A stretch of 64,000 nucleotides of DNA from Verticillium longisporum (lineage: Eukaryota > Ascomycota > Sordariomycetes > Glomerellales > Plectosphaerellaceae), in NCBI GenBank assembly GCA_019188255.1, contig JAETXT010000009.1:4030001-4094000 (forward strand). Reading direction: 5' to 3'. The notes below the pieces were generated by a model. That model had not been told where the DNA came from. It did not search any database and saw only the letters and a program-made list of their open reading frames with translations. The number at the start of each line of letters is the position of its first letter. Position 1 is the first letter of the stretch. Below are positions 23,139 through 34,289 of the stretch, one piece after another. The position numbers and the translations under genes are program-made.

Positions 23139-24173
23139 ATGCCGCCTAGTCAGCAAATGAAGGCCTGGCAGTTGTCCTCGCCTGGCCACTTCGAGAAGAA
23201 CCTGAAACTCCACGATGATCTCCCTCGTCTCCCCATTGGTCTCGAGACCGACCAGCTCTTCATTCAGGTCCTCAGTGCTGGTATCAACCCTGCAGATTAC
23301 AAGGTCCCCGAACTTGGAGTCTTTGCGCACGCCATGGTTGAGTTCCCCAAGACTGCGGGCATGGACTTCTGCGGCCGTGTTGTTGCCGTAGGCAAGACGA
23401 TCGGCGACATCCGTCCCAGTGATTTGGTTCTGGGACGCCTTGAGCCGTCCGGCTCCGAGGGCTCTCTCGCCGAGTTCATCGTCGCATCATACGAGGATGT
23501 GGCCAAGGTCCCCACCAGCGTCGACATTGACGTTGCTGCTGGAGCCCCCACGGCTGCCTTGACAGCCTACCAGACCATTTGCCCTCATGTCAAGAAGGGC
23601 GACAAGATCTTCATCAACGGCGGCTCCGGTGGCACAGGAACATTCGGTATCCAGATTGCCAAAGCTCTCGGCTGTTTCGTCACCGTCTCCTGCTCCGCCG
23701 ACAAGGCTGCGCTCTGCAAAGGGCTTGGTGCCGACGAGACTATCGATTACACCTCATGCGACGTCACCCAGATCCTCAAGGAACGCGGCCAAGTCTACAA
23801 GCTTTGCGTCGACAATGTCGGCAACTCTCCCGCCGACCTTTACACCGAGTCCGATACTTTCCTTGTCTCCAAGGGCCAGTATGTTCATGTTGGCGGTGCC
23901 ATGACTCTGGATGGCGCGCGTCGACTCTCTCAGTCCCTGCTCTTGCCAAAGTTCCTTGGCGGCGGCAAGCGCAAGTTCCAAACTTTCCTCGTCAAGAATG
24001 ACCACGACGACCTTCAGCAGATCTCGGACTGGATAGCTCAGGGCAAGCTGAAGACCATCATTGACTCTACCTTTGAGTTTGATGAAGTTCCCAAAGCCTA
24101 CCTCAAGCTCAAGGGCGAGCGCGGCCAGACGCCATTTGGCAAGATTGTCGTTCACGTTGTGCCCAAACCTTGA
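23139..24173 (+). CDS. MDR-family NADPH-dependent oxidoreductase (quinone/enoyl-reductase type)
   Basis: The protein is 344 residues without introns. The N-terminal GroES-like domain holds AGINPADYKVPE and FPKTAGMDFCGRVVAVGK. The Rossmann domain has the nucleotide motif INGGSGGTGTFGIQIAKALG (about residues 160-179) and the later TIDY and FGKIVVHV segments typical of the zinc-free branch of medium-chain dehydrogenases. The Cys/His ligands of zinc alcohol dehydrogenases are absent, so annotation as a zinc enzyme would be misleading. Related fungal proteins resemble RTN4IP1 and zeta-crystallin-type quinone reductases. Substrate and pathway cannot be told. The gene is flanked by long non-coding stretches. 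Confidence 0.9.
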   Translation: MPPSQQMKAWQLSSPGHFEKNLKLHDDLPRLPIGLETDQLFIQVLSAGINPADYKVPELGVFAHAMVEFPKTAGMDFCGRVVAVGKTIGDIRPSDLVLGRLEPSGSEGSLAEFIVASYEDVAKVPTSVDIDVAAGAPTAALTAYQTICPHVKKGDKIFINGGSGGTGTFGIQIAKALGCFVTVSCSADKAALCKGLGADETIDYTSCDVTQILKERGQVYKLCVDNVGNSPADLYTESDTFLVSKGQYVHVGGAMTLDGARRLSQSLLLPKFLGGGKRKFQTFLVKNDHDDLQQISDWIAQGKLKTIIDSTFEFDEVPKAYLKLKGERGQTPFGKIVVHVVPKP

Positions 24174-24951
24174 TCGTTCGCAACTATGGGAGTGAGTTGT
24201 TGCATACACATATAAGCGGCGGCGGCGGCGGTAGCACCAGCACCAGCACCAGAACCAGCACCAGCAGCTGCGATATAGCCTTGATTTCTTCACGATGATT
24301 GGGTTTCCTATGTTGTCCGTCTGATGACGTTAATTCTCTTGACGAATGGCGCGGGGTCAAACTTCGCATACCCCTCTTCGATTATCATTATGTATTGCTC
24401 GATTTGAAAATAGCAATACACCTTGAGCTCTTTGATGGCGACTTCCTTTGCATCTCAATTCGACGTACTGTTGTCCGTCCCTCTGATATGCACATACTTT
24501 CAGTTCAACCACAAAGGAGCTGAGGCTGGAGTAAGCATACTCGTCTAGCAGGACTCGAGGATACTACAGCGTCGTCACATAGTTGAGCCTCTCAGTAGCA
24601 CTCAAAAACCACCCTCAGCGCCTTCATGTGAGAGAGATATATGGCTTCGGCATAGCTGTCACATTGCAAATCTTTGGCGCAGCATGCTGAGGTGGTATCA
24701 TGTGACTGGTGTTGCTTTACGGACTGCTTCATCTTAAAGCGACGACCAAGAATCTCATAATTGCATGAGTGCAACAAGTTGAGGATTACAGCGTCAAGTC
24801 ATGACATACTCGGAAAACATGCAACTAGGGATCACGAAGTGTAGAGGCAAAGAGTGGAGATAGAAAACGCTGGTTATTCGTGGGTATCATAGTTAAAGAA
24901 ATGCGTCCTGCAATCTTGGCAAGTTACATCCCAGGTGGTGAAGACAAATAC
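24174..24951. other. Intergenic with GGC and AGCACC triplet repeats
   Basis: This is the 3' flank of the oxidoreductase and of the convergent minus-strand gene. A low-complexity tract at about 24215-24270 (GGC repeats followed by CAGCAC repeats) lies in the probable 3' UTR. No gene is seen. Confidence 0.5.
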
Positions 24952-26163
24952 TCATACGACCCGCCACCGCTCATAATCCATCGCCTCGTCGGAAAGCTTC
25001 GATTTGAGAAGCTGCAACACCCATTGAGCATCGTCAGTCCGCCCAATTTCTGTTAGATGCTTCGCCGTATCCATGCCCATTGATGTTATGCGCGCAACAA
25101 ATCTCTGAACGTTCGGGGCCCGTTTCGCTCCTACAAGGCTTGGTTGAGGCGGCACAACAAGCTTGTCCGTTTTGAAGAAGTGTAGTGCGCGCTCGAAGCT
25201 TGGGTGAGTGGGGTGATGTAGGTCGAGATGCGCACGATCGATGGACATTGGATGGGGTAATGCCGGTTCCAGGGCAACGTAATTGTCGAACAGTGCTTCG
25301 GAAGGTCGCGGCCTGTTCCAGGCTTCGACTGTTGAGTACCAAGACAGTGACCGCCAAGCATGGCTAAGAAGCTGCGGCAAGTTCTTGTCCGATTTCCACC
25401 TGTCGTTGACCCTCAGGATGGTCGCATAGGCACTGTTCAGATTCCTGTCATCGGAGCCGTTGGCCTTTGTCTTGATGAGGCTTGTTAGAATGAAACTGAG
25501 GTGTGTGCCGCGAGGATCCTCTGGTATTGACGGTCCGGCCTGCCTCGCCAAGCGATCTGCCCATTCCCACACAACGGCCTCGTGACCTTCCGCAACGAGG
25601 AATCGCATTAGAGCCTTGAGGAAACTCGCGTCCCCCAGAAACGCACCATCTCGCTCCTCGCCGGAAGACCGTAACCAATCAAGAACTCGAAGACCAGCTG
25701 CCGATTCCATGATAGCACCTTGTATGGACAGTGGACTTGACTGAAGAACCTGGTGATGTTTGGCCATCAGGCATCCTGTTGCCGCCTTCCGATTCATCAT
25801 GCCTCGCGCGACAGCCTTGTCGAAGACTTCCATCGGATCCTTTTGTAATGCGTCTGCGCGGGGGGTCGTGCGGATACCCTTCTTGAACAGCGGATTCGAG
25901 AGGATGGCGCGGAGATGTTGGTCGGTGGGTCTGTGGTGTTGTTGAGTGCCGGACTGCTCAGATACTGTTGGACTAGACGACTTGTTGGGCGACGACGTGG
26001 GTTCATCGGGACCCCAGCCATGTTCACGATCGAGATTCGATCGAAAGGACGTCTTGAGTGCATTGAGGAGCTTCTGAGATTCGGTACGAGAAAGAGGTAG
26101 AGGTTGGTGAATGGAAGGGAAGACGCCCTTCAAAGAGGAAAGCGATTTTGTTGTGTTGAACAT
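24952..26163 (-). CDS. Conserved protein of unknown function, possibly mitochondrial
   Basis: An uninterrupted 403-codon minus-strand frame starts MFNTTKSLSSLKGVFPSIHQ. The first residues are rich in Ser, Lys and hydrophobic residues and poor in acidic ones, which could be a mitochondrial presequence. A Ser/Thr-rich linker (about 50-80) is followed by a mainly alpha-helical body (for example DKAVARGMMNRKAATGCLMA and RVLDWLRSSGEE) that continues to the C-terminus (DAQWVLQLLKSKLSDEAMDY). The helical repeats loosely recall PPR or TPR-type proteins but no motif is firm. Upstream it is divergent from DEF1 across about 840 bp. I regard it as a real gene because the frame is long and evenly coded; its function is unknown. 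Confidence 0.8.
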   Translation of the reverse strand: MFNTTKSLSSLKGVFPSIHQPLPLSRTESQKLLNALKTSFRSNLDREHGWGPDEPTSSPNKSSSPTVSEQSGTQQHHRPTDQHLRAILSNPLFKKGIRTTPRADALQKDPMEVFDKAVARGMMNRKAATGCLMAKHHQVLQSSPLSIQGAIMESAAGLRVLDWLRSSGEERDGAFLGDASFLKALMRFLVAEGHEAVVWEWADRLARQAGPSIPEDPRGTHLSFILTSLIKTKANGSDDRNLNSAYATILRVNDRWKSDKNLPQLLSHAWRSLSWYSTVEAWNRPRPSEALFDNYVALEPALPHPMSIDRAHLDLHHPTHPSFERALHFFKTDKLVVPPQPSLVGAKRAPNVQRFVARITSMGMDTAKHLTEIGRTDDAQWVLQLLKSKLSDEAMDYERWRVV

Positions 26164-26998
26164 GGCGGCAACCAGATGCCTCCGTGCCCAAGATGGCTAC
26201 CTTGGGTAGGTGTAGAAATGATCGAATCGGTAGATACTGGTTCTCGTTACGATACCGTAGATTGGGTTGGGAGCAATTTAGCGAGAAGCTCGTCCCCAAT
26301 GAGGACCACAAGTCGAGGACCCTTCGTCGTTAAGAATGGCAACAGGTGGTGTGTGTGCAAGTATGGCCTGATTGCATCACGTCAGACAGGAGACCCGTGG
26401 TTCCCTACGAAGCCCGCCACAGCGAGGCTACTATAGTCACATGAGTCCCGAAGGTCGACTCACGTGATAAGCTGGGGATCCCTAGCACCGCTACAACATT
26501 AATCCGTGCTGTCCACAACCCCTTCGCAGCATGGACTAGACCCAAAGCGTCAGCTAAGGGGGTCGTCCCTGCTGCACACAGCCGCTGAAGTGCCTGGAGC
26601 ATGGCCCCTGGCTGCTCCCTTGCAGCAGCCCCCCCTACCCAACCTCAGCTGCCCTGCGCCCACACACGCTCACGCCTGTTTCTTGTCTCCAGGTCCCAGT
26701 TCGCCCCAGGCTGGAGCCTAAGGTTCCATTCTCAGTTCAAGGTCAACTTTTTCCGAGCTGCACAAAACATCCTCCTCCATCCACCTCATCATCATCACCA
26801 ACCCCATCGAGCCCACCGACCGCCCGCACGACGTTTCCTTCCGTCCATCCGCCGCATTTCCTTTTTCCCTCTTCTACACCTAGTCGATCCTCAACTCGAC
26901 ATCGAAAGCTGCCTTGCCCCCGGGACAGTGCGTAATCGAGCCTGCTCCTTCCCACGTGGAAAACCCCCCAAATTCTGTGCTTCATCTAGCACCACATC
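26164..26998. promoter_or_regulatory. Divergent promoter and leader region before DEF1
   Basis: The region separates two divergent start codons (26163 minus, 26999 plus). From about 26750 to 26998 the plus strand is strongly pyrimidine-rich (CCTCCTCCATCCACC, TTTCCTTTTTCCC), typical of a fungal transcription start zone and 5' leader. No specific factor site is claimed. Confidence 0.5.
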
Positions 26999-29900
26999 AT
27001 GTCCGACGTTCAAACGCGGCCTGCGGCCTCGCTCGGCAGGTGCTCAGGTCGCGTTGCCAGAGGCGGATTTGCCTGCCGTGGAGGTCGCACCGGCGGCAGG
27101 ACCAACCGCGCCGCCAAGACTGATACGAAGTCCGAGGTCGATAACCCGAGCGCGTTCGACGATGAGGGAGCGGTCGGCGAACTCAAGAAGCTATACGGCG
27201 CCAAGACGCCTTTGATTCAGGAGATGTTCCCTGAGTGGTCTGAAGTCGACATTCTGTTCGCTCTTCAGGAGACAGATGGTGATGAGACCGAGGCTGTCAC
27301 GCGCATTGCTGAAGGTGCGTTTTCGCCTCCCCACAAGCTTGCGTCGCGTCTCCCCCAATTGCCATGTTCAGCCCCCATCCGTGGTCTAGTCGGCCGTCAC
27401 GTCCGCCCAGTTTACATCCCACCTTCCAATTCATGATCGGCAATACCATTCCGTCTTCGAACTGTTCACGCGGCTAACCAATTGATCTCGCAGGAACCAT
27501 CTCTCAATGGGGCGAAGTTTCCAAGGTGAAGAAGGTCTCCCGTGCCAAGGCCAAGGATTCGACCGCTCCTGCCACTAACATCGACTCATCTGCTTCCATC
27601 AGCAGGCCTGTACGTGGCGGTCGCATCGTTTCAGAGGGTGGACGCGGCCGCGGCCGAGCCACCGAACGAGGTGGGCGTGGTGGTCGGGGCAGGTCCTCAC
27701 AACCGGCTCCTACGAACGGAGCTCGCCAGACGACAAAGGACAGCCAGCCTCTCTCGGTGCCCACCGAAGAGTCGCCCGCTTGGGGCTCCAAGACTGAGGA
27801 TATTGTCGACCAGCCCACCACGATTGCCATCGCTCCCATTGATGAATCTCCTCAGGTTCCCGCCCCGCCTTCAAACGCTCCAAAGACTTGGGCCAGCATG
27901 CTCCGCCAGGCTGCCGTTCCGAAGCCCGTCGCTCAACCTAAGGAAGCTCCCACCGTGAAGCCTGCCGAATCCATTGAACCTCTCCCTCCCGTCACCCGCG
28001 CTGAACCCGAAACCGAGCCCGAGCCTACTCTCGAGGCTCAGCCCGAGCCCGAGACCGCACCTGAAGCTCCCGCCGAAGCCATTGAGGAGCGCATCGCGGC
28101 TGAAGTACCTACCGTCATTGAGCCTGAAGTGGCCCTACAGCCGTCCAAGGACCAACTGACTGAGACCAATCTTGAACAGGTCGCTGATGATTCTCACCCT
28201 CCCGCGACCGCGACCGTTGCAAGCACCGCAGCCGATTCGTGGGATCCTCGCCTCAATGCTGCCAGTGCCACCGCGACGCCTCTCTCTGCCGCACGGCAAG
28301 CGCACCAAGCCTCCCGCCCTCCGGCGACCCCTACCTCTAACAGCGGCTACGCGACCTCGGCTCTAAAGGCGACTACTGATCGCGCCACTCGTACTCCCAG
28401 CTTCCAGCGCAGAGTACTTGACCAGGAAGAGGCGGTCCGCATGCCGGACAATCGAGAGGTCGATCGCACCGCCGACCAGTTCGGTGCCTTCGACATCGGC
28501 AGCGAGGATGAAGTTGGAGGCGAAAGTGTGGAACCTGAAACGCGCGCTCACCCCCCGCAGAGTCCCCTATCGCCCAACCCCGAACCTCTCTCCCACCTGC
28601 TGCCCCCCAGGCAGCCGTGCCCGAGGCCTTCAGCAACCAGAAGACGCAGGCGGCCCCTGCCCCTTCCGCCGCCCCCTCAGGTATTCATGTATAACAAAGT
28701 ACTTATTTGACGAAGCATGCTAACCATCATATCACAGCTACGCCCGCTACCGCCCCTGCGGCCCAGCCCGCCTCTTCGGTTCAGCGTGAGTCGAATCAAA
28801 ACGTCATACAGTCACAACATGTCGCTGACCTCCCGATAGCTCCTCCTGGCGTTGGACAACCTCAGGGACAGTATTCCCAATACGGCCAGCCTGGCTCACA
28901 GGATGCTTCATCTTTCCCCCAGAAGTCGATCGATCCCTTCTCGCAACAGACCAACACTGCTTCCACTCCCAACCGCCTGGACGGCTTCCCAAGCCAGCAA
29001 ACGCAACAGGCTCAACAGCCTGGTGGCGCATTTAGCTCCGCGCCCAGCGAGTATTCCTCCTACTACACCTCCGACCAACAGGGACGCGGCCCTTATAGCT
29101 ATTACGGCCAGCCCTACGGCCAGCAGAGCGGCCAGGGCCACCAGGAAGGTGTCGCCGGTCAGCAGCGATCCTTCAGCGGCTACAACACGTCGCAGGCCGA
29201 GAACATCAGCCAGTACCCCCAGAGCGCCGGTCTTCACAACCAGTCTCGCTACGGTGGGGCGGTCTCGAACGATGCCAACAGCGGACACACGACACCCAAT
29301 CCCTCTACTCAGGCTCAGCAGCAGGCCGCCGGCCAAGGTACCCAGCCGCAATCCCACGGCCAACAGAACTACCCCTATGGTGGTGGTAACGGCAACCACC
29401 CCTACTACAACAACCCTTACTACTCCAACTACATGGGCTACGGCGGACACTTTGGCCAGGGTGGTTACGGAGGTGGCCCCTACGGCAAGGCTGGCATGTA
29501 CGGACAGCCGTATGGCATGTCCCCCAGGGTCCCTATGAACATGCCTCGTCTCCCGCCAGCGGATTCGCCCAATCATCTCTCCATCGCGGCGACAGCGGCC
29601 TAGGTGGCTCCAGTCTTGGTGGTGACTATGGTGCCCGCGCCGGCTCTGCGCAATCTGGCAACCCCGGTAGCCTTGGCGGCAGTGGTTTTGGAGGCATCCA
29701 GGACTCTTTCGGTCGCAGCGGCTCGTCTTTCCCCACTCAGTCTTCCGGCCAGGGCTATAACGCCTCCGCTCAGCCGTCGACTGGCGCATCTACTAGCGAC
29801 GACCTGAAGCCATACGGTGAAACCAAGGCTGGAGCAGGCCCTTCGCCCTCTCTTGGCGGTGCTCGCCCTGGCTCTGCCACGCAGAACACGTCCAGCCAGT

Positions 29901-30146
29901 CTGGCCTGCCCCCCTCAATCTGCCTCGCAAATGGGTGGATACGGCGGCTACCCTAGCCACGCACAAGGCCATGGTCTCCACGGCGGAAGCGGATACGGTA
30001 TGGGCGGTAGCGGACAGCATGCTAACAACGGCTTCGGCTCCTACGGTCAGGCCTATGGCTCGTACGGGGCCCAGGCTTATGGCAGCGGCGGCCAGCAGCA
30101 ACAGCAGCAGCAGCAGCAGCGCGGCTGGGGCGGCAACTACCATTAG
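26999..30146 (+). CDS. DEF1: RNA polymerase II degradation factor DEF1 (three frame breaks at C runs)
   Basis: The N-terminal CUE domain is clear: ELKKLYGAKTPLIQEMFPEW, then SEVDILFALQETDGDETEAV. The rest is a long Pro/Glu-rich and then Gln/Gly/Tyr-rich low-complexity chain ending in polyglutamine (CAG/CAA tract about 30091-30120) and RGWGGNYH. DEF1 promotes ubiquitination and removal of stalled RNA polymerase II. Introns are 27315-27493, 28681-28737 and 28786-28839. The frame changes at three C runs: C6 at 28551-28556 (between VEPETRAH and PPAESPIAQ), C5 at 29521-29525 (before PYEHASSPASGF) and C6 at 29909-29914 (before QSASQMGGYGG). With each corrected by a homopolymer indel the total length becomes a whole number of codons (about 953). 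Assembly error is more likely than loss of this gene. Confidence 0.9.
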
Positions 30147-30768
30147 AGAGGTAGTTCGCGGAGAGATTGGAGATCGAGCAATCAAGACTGATCTCCTGCC
30201 AGCTGAGCGGTCTAGCTTCGACATGCGGTAATTGGACGGAAACTCATGCGACTGTTTCTCACTCAAATCGAGAGTGTGTGTATGACTTTAAGCGCTTTGT
30301 ACGATTTACCCACCACGAAAGGTTCTTGGGGAACGGGAGGGGGAAACACTTTCAGAATGGTCTTCGGCTTCAACGGGAATGTTTGTTCCTTTTTATTTGC
30401 ACAGGGACTCCTTTAATGCGGTTGTCCAGTATGACGGCCGGTGGGGTATTTGAATGCGGACTCCGGACTCATTGCAAGTGGGCTCGCCAAAGGTTGGGGG
30501 TGGACCGACCGGAGGTCTCTCAGGACAGTGAACTCCTTGGAAAGGGGAGAGGTTAGCCAATACAATGAGTTTTGGCGTGTCGAAGCTTTGTTTGTGAACA
30601 ATCCTCATCTTGATGTTACTCGTTTCTGAACACATCACGTGGCATAAGTCAGGTAGTCAGAAAATGCCAGAAGCCGCATATGGTCCCTCTCATTATCTGT
30701 TTTCGACAATCCAGCTACCAGAATCACCGCATGTCATGACCTGTTTAGAACACACAGCATGCCAGAGT

Positions 30769-32397
30769 CTATGTCTCCAATTGCGTGGGGTCCTGCAATC
30801 CCAGGGCTGCCGACACCCTCTTCTGCAAAATCCAGTATCCTTCGGTCCACTCCTTCGAATATCCCTCTATATGATGTCCCTTTACTCCTAGTCGATCAGC
30901 TTCACTATTCAGCCAATCAACCAGACCTTGGACATATTCAATCTCGCTGCCTCGCAAACTGTGGAACTGCCTGCTAGCAGTCTTTGCTGCCAGTCGCGTC
31001 TCGTACTCAGCCCGCATAACATCGTGGTTCGGCAAAGCCGCAGCACCCGAGAGCACTTGGGCGATTGCCTGGGCTTGATAGTCGAAGCAGGCGAACGTGA
31101 CAATATCGAATGGCGTACCAACGAAAGTCAGAGTTGGGTCGGGAATGTAGAACGTGTCCTTGTAGAGGTTGTGGACTGTCGACTTCGTGGATTCGACAAG
31201 CGACGTCCGAGTCACCTGTTCTGGAGGGACCTCAAAAGACCTCAAATATGGATACGTAAGTTGATATCCGGTGGCGAAGATGATGGCGTGTATGCCATCT
31301 AAAACGCGACCATCCTTCAGATGGAGCTGCACCGGCAGAGCATCGGTTTGTTGCAGAACTGTCCCGTCTGGAGATACCTGTCTCTTGGGGACAATGTGAT
31401 CTATCTCCGATATCCGCTCTGTTTGATCGCCGAGAATATTGAAATTAAAGGCTTCTGTGCTCTCCCGCACGCTCTGATACGTCTTGGCGGAGATGCCGGC
31501 CAACTCACGACAAATGTCGACGGCCGACACCCGGCCACCCACGACGACGACATTCTGGCCAGCAAAAGTCTCCGGACGACGATACTGCTTGGAATGGGTG
31601 ACTCTCTCGGGGAATTGTTTCTTCAATGTACTCAGCCCTGGTATTTTGGGGATGAAGGGTATGTCATAATGACCAGACGCGACGACGACAGCGTCAAAAG
31701 AGTGCTGCTCCTCAAAGAATGTAGGCTCTGTATCTTTTGCGTTCTTGCTGTTGAGTCGAAGAGTTCGGACCCGCCATTGACCCTGACCTTCTGGCTTGAT
31801 AACCTCTTCTACGCGCGTGTTGAATTCAGTTACAGCATTCACGCCGAAATCTTGTGCCAGCCCTTGAATGTAGTCATTGACCAAGTGATGAGGAACCACA
31901 TCGCGGCCAGCACTTTTGGGCCAGGCAGATAGCGAACTTCTCATGAGATAGGTGGGGATGTTGCTACGGAGGCCTGCGTAGCAAGGTCCAGGTGGTGCGA
32001 ATGTCTTCCGAGTCAGGCCTTTCTCTGTCTGCAGCGAGGTTGTTCTTGAAGTAGGCCTATCTGGAAAGACCTCAGAAGGGCTTTCCGCAGCCAGAGTAAC
32101 CGGATATTCGGGGTCGTCTGGTCGGTCCTCGATATATCGCCATATTCCCCCAGCGGATGAGGATCTCTCGAAGACGGTTACGCGTTGGTTGCGCCTCAGG
32201 AGATGAGCGGCGGCTAAGACACCGCTCACTCCTGCGCCGATGACAGCCACAGACTTTTGTGTCGGTGATGTTTTGTCACCCGCCGAGGCTGATGTAAGGC
32301 TGTGAGACGTGTCTGAAGCACTTGTTGGATTCGCGGAGGGGATGACATTGGGGTTGACCACCTCGATGGGCTTAGACTGTGCAATTGAAGTTGGCAT
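30769..32397 (-). CDS. Flavin-containing monooxygenase (FMO-like)
   Basis: A single-exon protein of 542 residues. After a Ser/Pro-rich 48-residue leader comes the FAD-binding motif VAVIGAGVSG (residues 51-59) with the downstream acidic VTVFERSSSAGGIW. The FMO identifying region is present (FPERVTHSKQYRRPETFAGQ), as is the second nucleotide site NVVVVGGRVSA. Near the C-terminus IIFATGYQLTYPY matches the FMO/BVMO ATG motif. Such enzymes oxygenate S or N atoms or do Baeyer-Villiger chemistry, using NADPH and O2. The second dinucleotide motif reads GGRVSA where GxGxSG is usual, so the final Gly is Ala. It stands alone, with no obvious biosynthetic partner beside it. Substrate unknown. Confidence 0.9.
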   Translation of the reverse strand: MPTSIAQSKPIEVVNPNVIPSANPTSASDTSHSLTSASAGDKTSPTQKSVAVIGAGVSGVLAAAHLLRRNQRVTVFERSSSAGGIWRYIEDRPDDPEYPVTLAAESPSEVFPDRPTSRTTSLQTEKGLTRKTFAPPGPCYAGLRSNIPTYLMRSSLSAWPKSAGRDVVPHHLVNDYIQGLAQDFGVNAVTEFNTRVEEVIKPEGQGQWRVRTLRLNSKNAKDTEPTFFEEQHSFDAVVVASGHYDIPFIPKIPGLSTLKKQFPERVTHSKQYRRPETFAGQNVVVVGGRVSAVDICRELAGISAKTYQSVRESTEAFNFNILGDQTERISEIDHIVPKRQVSPDGTVLQQTDALPVQLHLKDGRVLDGIHAIIFATGYQLTYPYLRSFEVPPEQVTRTSLVESTKSTVHNLYKDTFYIPDPTLTFVGTPFDIVTFACFDYQAQAIAQVLSGAAALPNHDVMRAEYETRLAAKTASRQFHSLRGSEIEYVQGLVDWLNSEADRLGVKGHHIEGYSKEWTEGYWILQKRVSAALGLQDPTQLET

Positions 32398-33770
32398 TTT
32401 GTGTTGGTATTTTCAGCTCGATCTGTCTTGAATTGAAGATTAAACAGCTAAGAAGGCCATCACCAGTGCAATCGATCAGAGGACACTTGAAATACATAGC
32501 TGCGGAAGAGGTTTGGGAATCCATCGGCCCCCGCCGGGTGGCCAGTTGGATGCATGGCGTGATCTTGCGCAACATTTAGCATTGACGCTATCTGCAGGGC
32601 CCTGATGAAGACTCACCATTCAGATCACAGGAATACACGATGGACCCGCATGACTCCTTATCGAGCGACCTTATGCATCGTGTGCCATGTTATCCGGCCT
32701 CTCTGCGGGCTATGTTGGTGGATGGGTTCGGTCCGCTTATCAATTCCTCTTCATTGTTGGGAGCGAGAGCGAAAGTCTGTCCTGCAGATTGCACCATCCA
32801 TGCTCGAGTCGTCATTCATCAAGTGTCAACCCGAGTCATGGTAGCGGAGATGGGAGCTGTCAGCTTCGTTACTATCTCTGGTGGCTCGATAGCTCTCGCT
32901 GAGCATTTGCAAAATGGCGCTTATACGAGCGTCTTCCAATTGGTGTGAGGGCACAAAGAAGCAAGGTTATCACTGAATTTGATGCAATGCTGCTACTTAG
33001 ACTTTCGATTCTACAAGTTGCCATTCTTTCTAATTTCGCTAGATATTTTTCAGAGCGTGGGGTTGAGCAGAGTGAAGTGGTCTTCCGCACTAGGTCCGCA
33101 GGCAATGGATAATAGATAGGTATGGGGGTAGAACATGTCTGAATTCTGGCCCTCCACAACCCTTGTATACGCGTTCTCGTAGCCCCTAGCTCCTAACCAG
33201 CCCCCCTGTTCCGTGGCTCCGCGGGGGCCTCTTGACAATATTGCACAGTGTCATAATATATTTTGCCTGATCTGGTGGTCGAGCTGGGTCTCTCACACCA
33301 ACCTTCATACATTGCTTTGACTCAAACGTTCCAGGACATTGTCCTGCAATGAATAAATTGTCTTGGTAATGGCAAATCGTGATATTCAAGTATGTATTAT
33401 CAGTTATCTATACCTGCCTGCATCGACGACCAGAATCTGTACACTTAAGGCCGCTTTAGAGCCCTTAAGCCAATGAACGTGAACATGATTCGTTGCTTTT
33501 CGTACAGATCACTACAGGCCGACAGCTGGTTCAATGCACGTACCCACCTGACAGTTACAGTGAATGACCGTGTGACTTTGTAAGCCCGCACGCACTTGAA
33601 CATGATGAAGCACCTGTGGTCGGAAGAGTAACGAATGGCAGCCACAGGTCTGGCCTAATTTCATGAAATGATGCTACGAATCGTCGACCTCCCGCCACTT
33701 CATGGTCAGGAAATCGTACCGGTGCTGTTACCTCATAGTTAATCAGTGAGCTTTGGTAAGCCGCGTATTG
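32398..33770. other. Intergenic, no gene seen
   Basis: The upstream flank of the FMO gene holds only short frames on both strands without domains. The last bases (33771-33778, GTGACTGT) are the left target duplication of the hAT-type element that follows. Confidence 0.5.
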
Positions 33771-33778
33771 GTGACTGT

Positions 33779-34281
33779 CAGGGCTGCAGCCCGACCAAAT
33801 CTATCCACTAAATACAAGCAGATATCAAATAAATCAGGCCCCTAGAGGCATTCAAACAAGTAATTATATAGGGCATATTTAGTAGGCTATTTAGTGGTTT
33901 TCAAGTATACTAGGAAGCCCGGAAGGATATAGTTCTAGCTTAGATACTCTATTATATAAGCAACTTAGTAATTCTACTCTATTATATAAGTAACTTAGTA
34001 ATTCTACTTTATTATATAAACTATTATCTAAATAGCTTAATTATCTAATTATATAAATAGCTAGTCCTATTATTAATAGGATAGAGCTTAGATAAAGGGC
34101 TAGATAGAGATGCTTATATAATCTATCTATAAAATCGGGCCTCTAGCAATAAAAGTCTTATATAATTAAATTAGCTAAATACTTACAAATTGAATTAAAT
34201 AGTTAAGTTTACGCTCTTATTACCTTTAAATCCCATCATTTTAACCCTAAATTTGATTTATTTAGTCGGGCTGCAGCCCTG
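33779..34281. mobile_element. hAT-type MITE with 8 bp target duplication, RIP-like interior
   Basis: The element is 503 bp. It begins CAGGGCTGCAGCCCGACCAAAT and ends with the inverse (ATTTAGTCGGGCTGCAGCCCTG), so the termini are inverted repeats of about 22 bp with one mismatch that is a C/T transition. It is flanked by a perfect 8 bp direct repeat GTGACTGT (33771-33778 and 34282-34289), the target size made by hAT transposases. The interior is AT-rich and non-coding and contains short direct repeats (CTCTATTATATAAG... near 33950-34010). It is therefore a non-autonomous hAT-derived element. The AT-rich interior between GC-rich ends suggests RIP of a multicopy family, or an ancestral AT-rich filler. 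Confidence 0.88.
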
Positions 34282-34289
34282 GTGACTGT

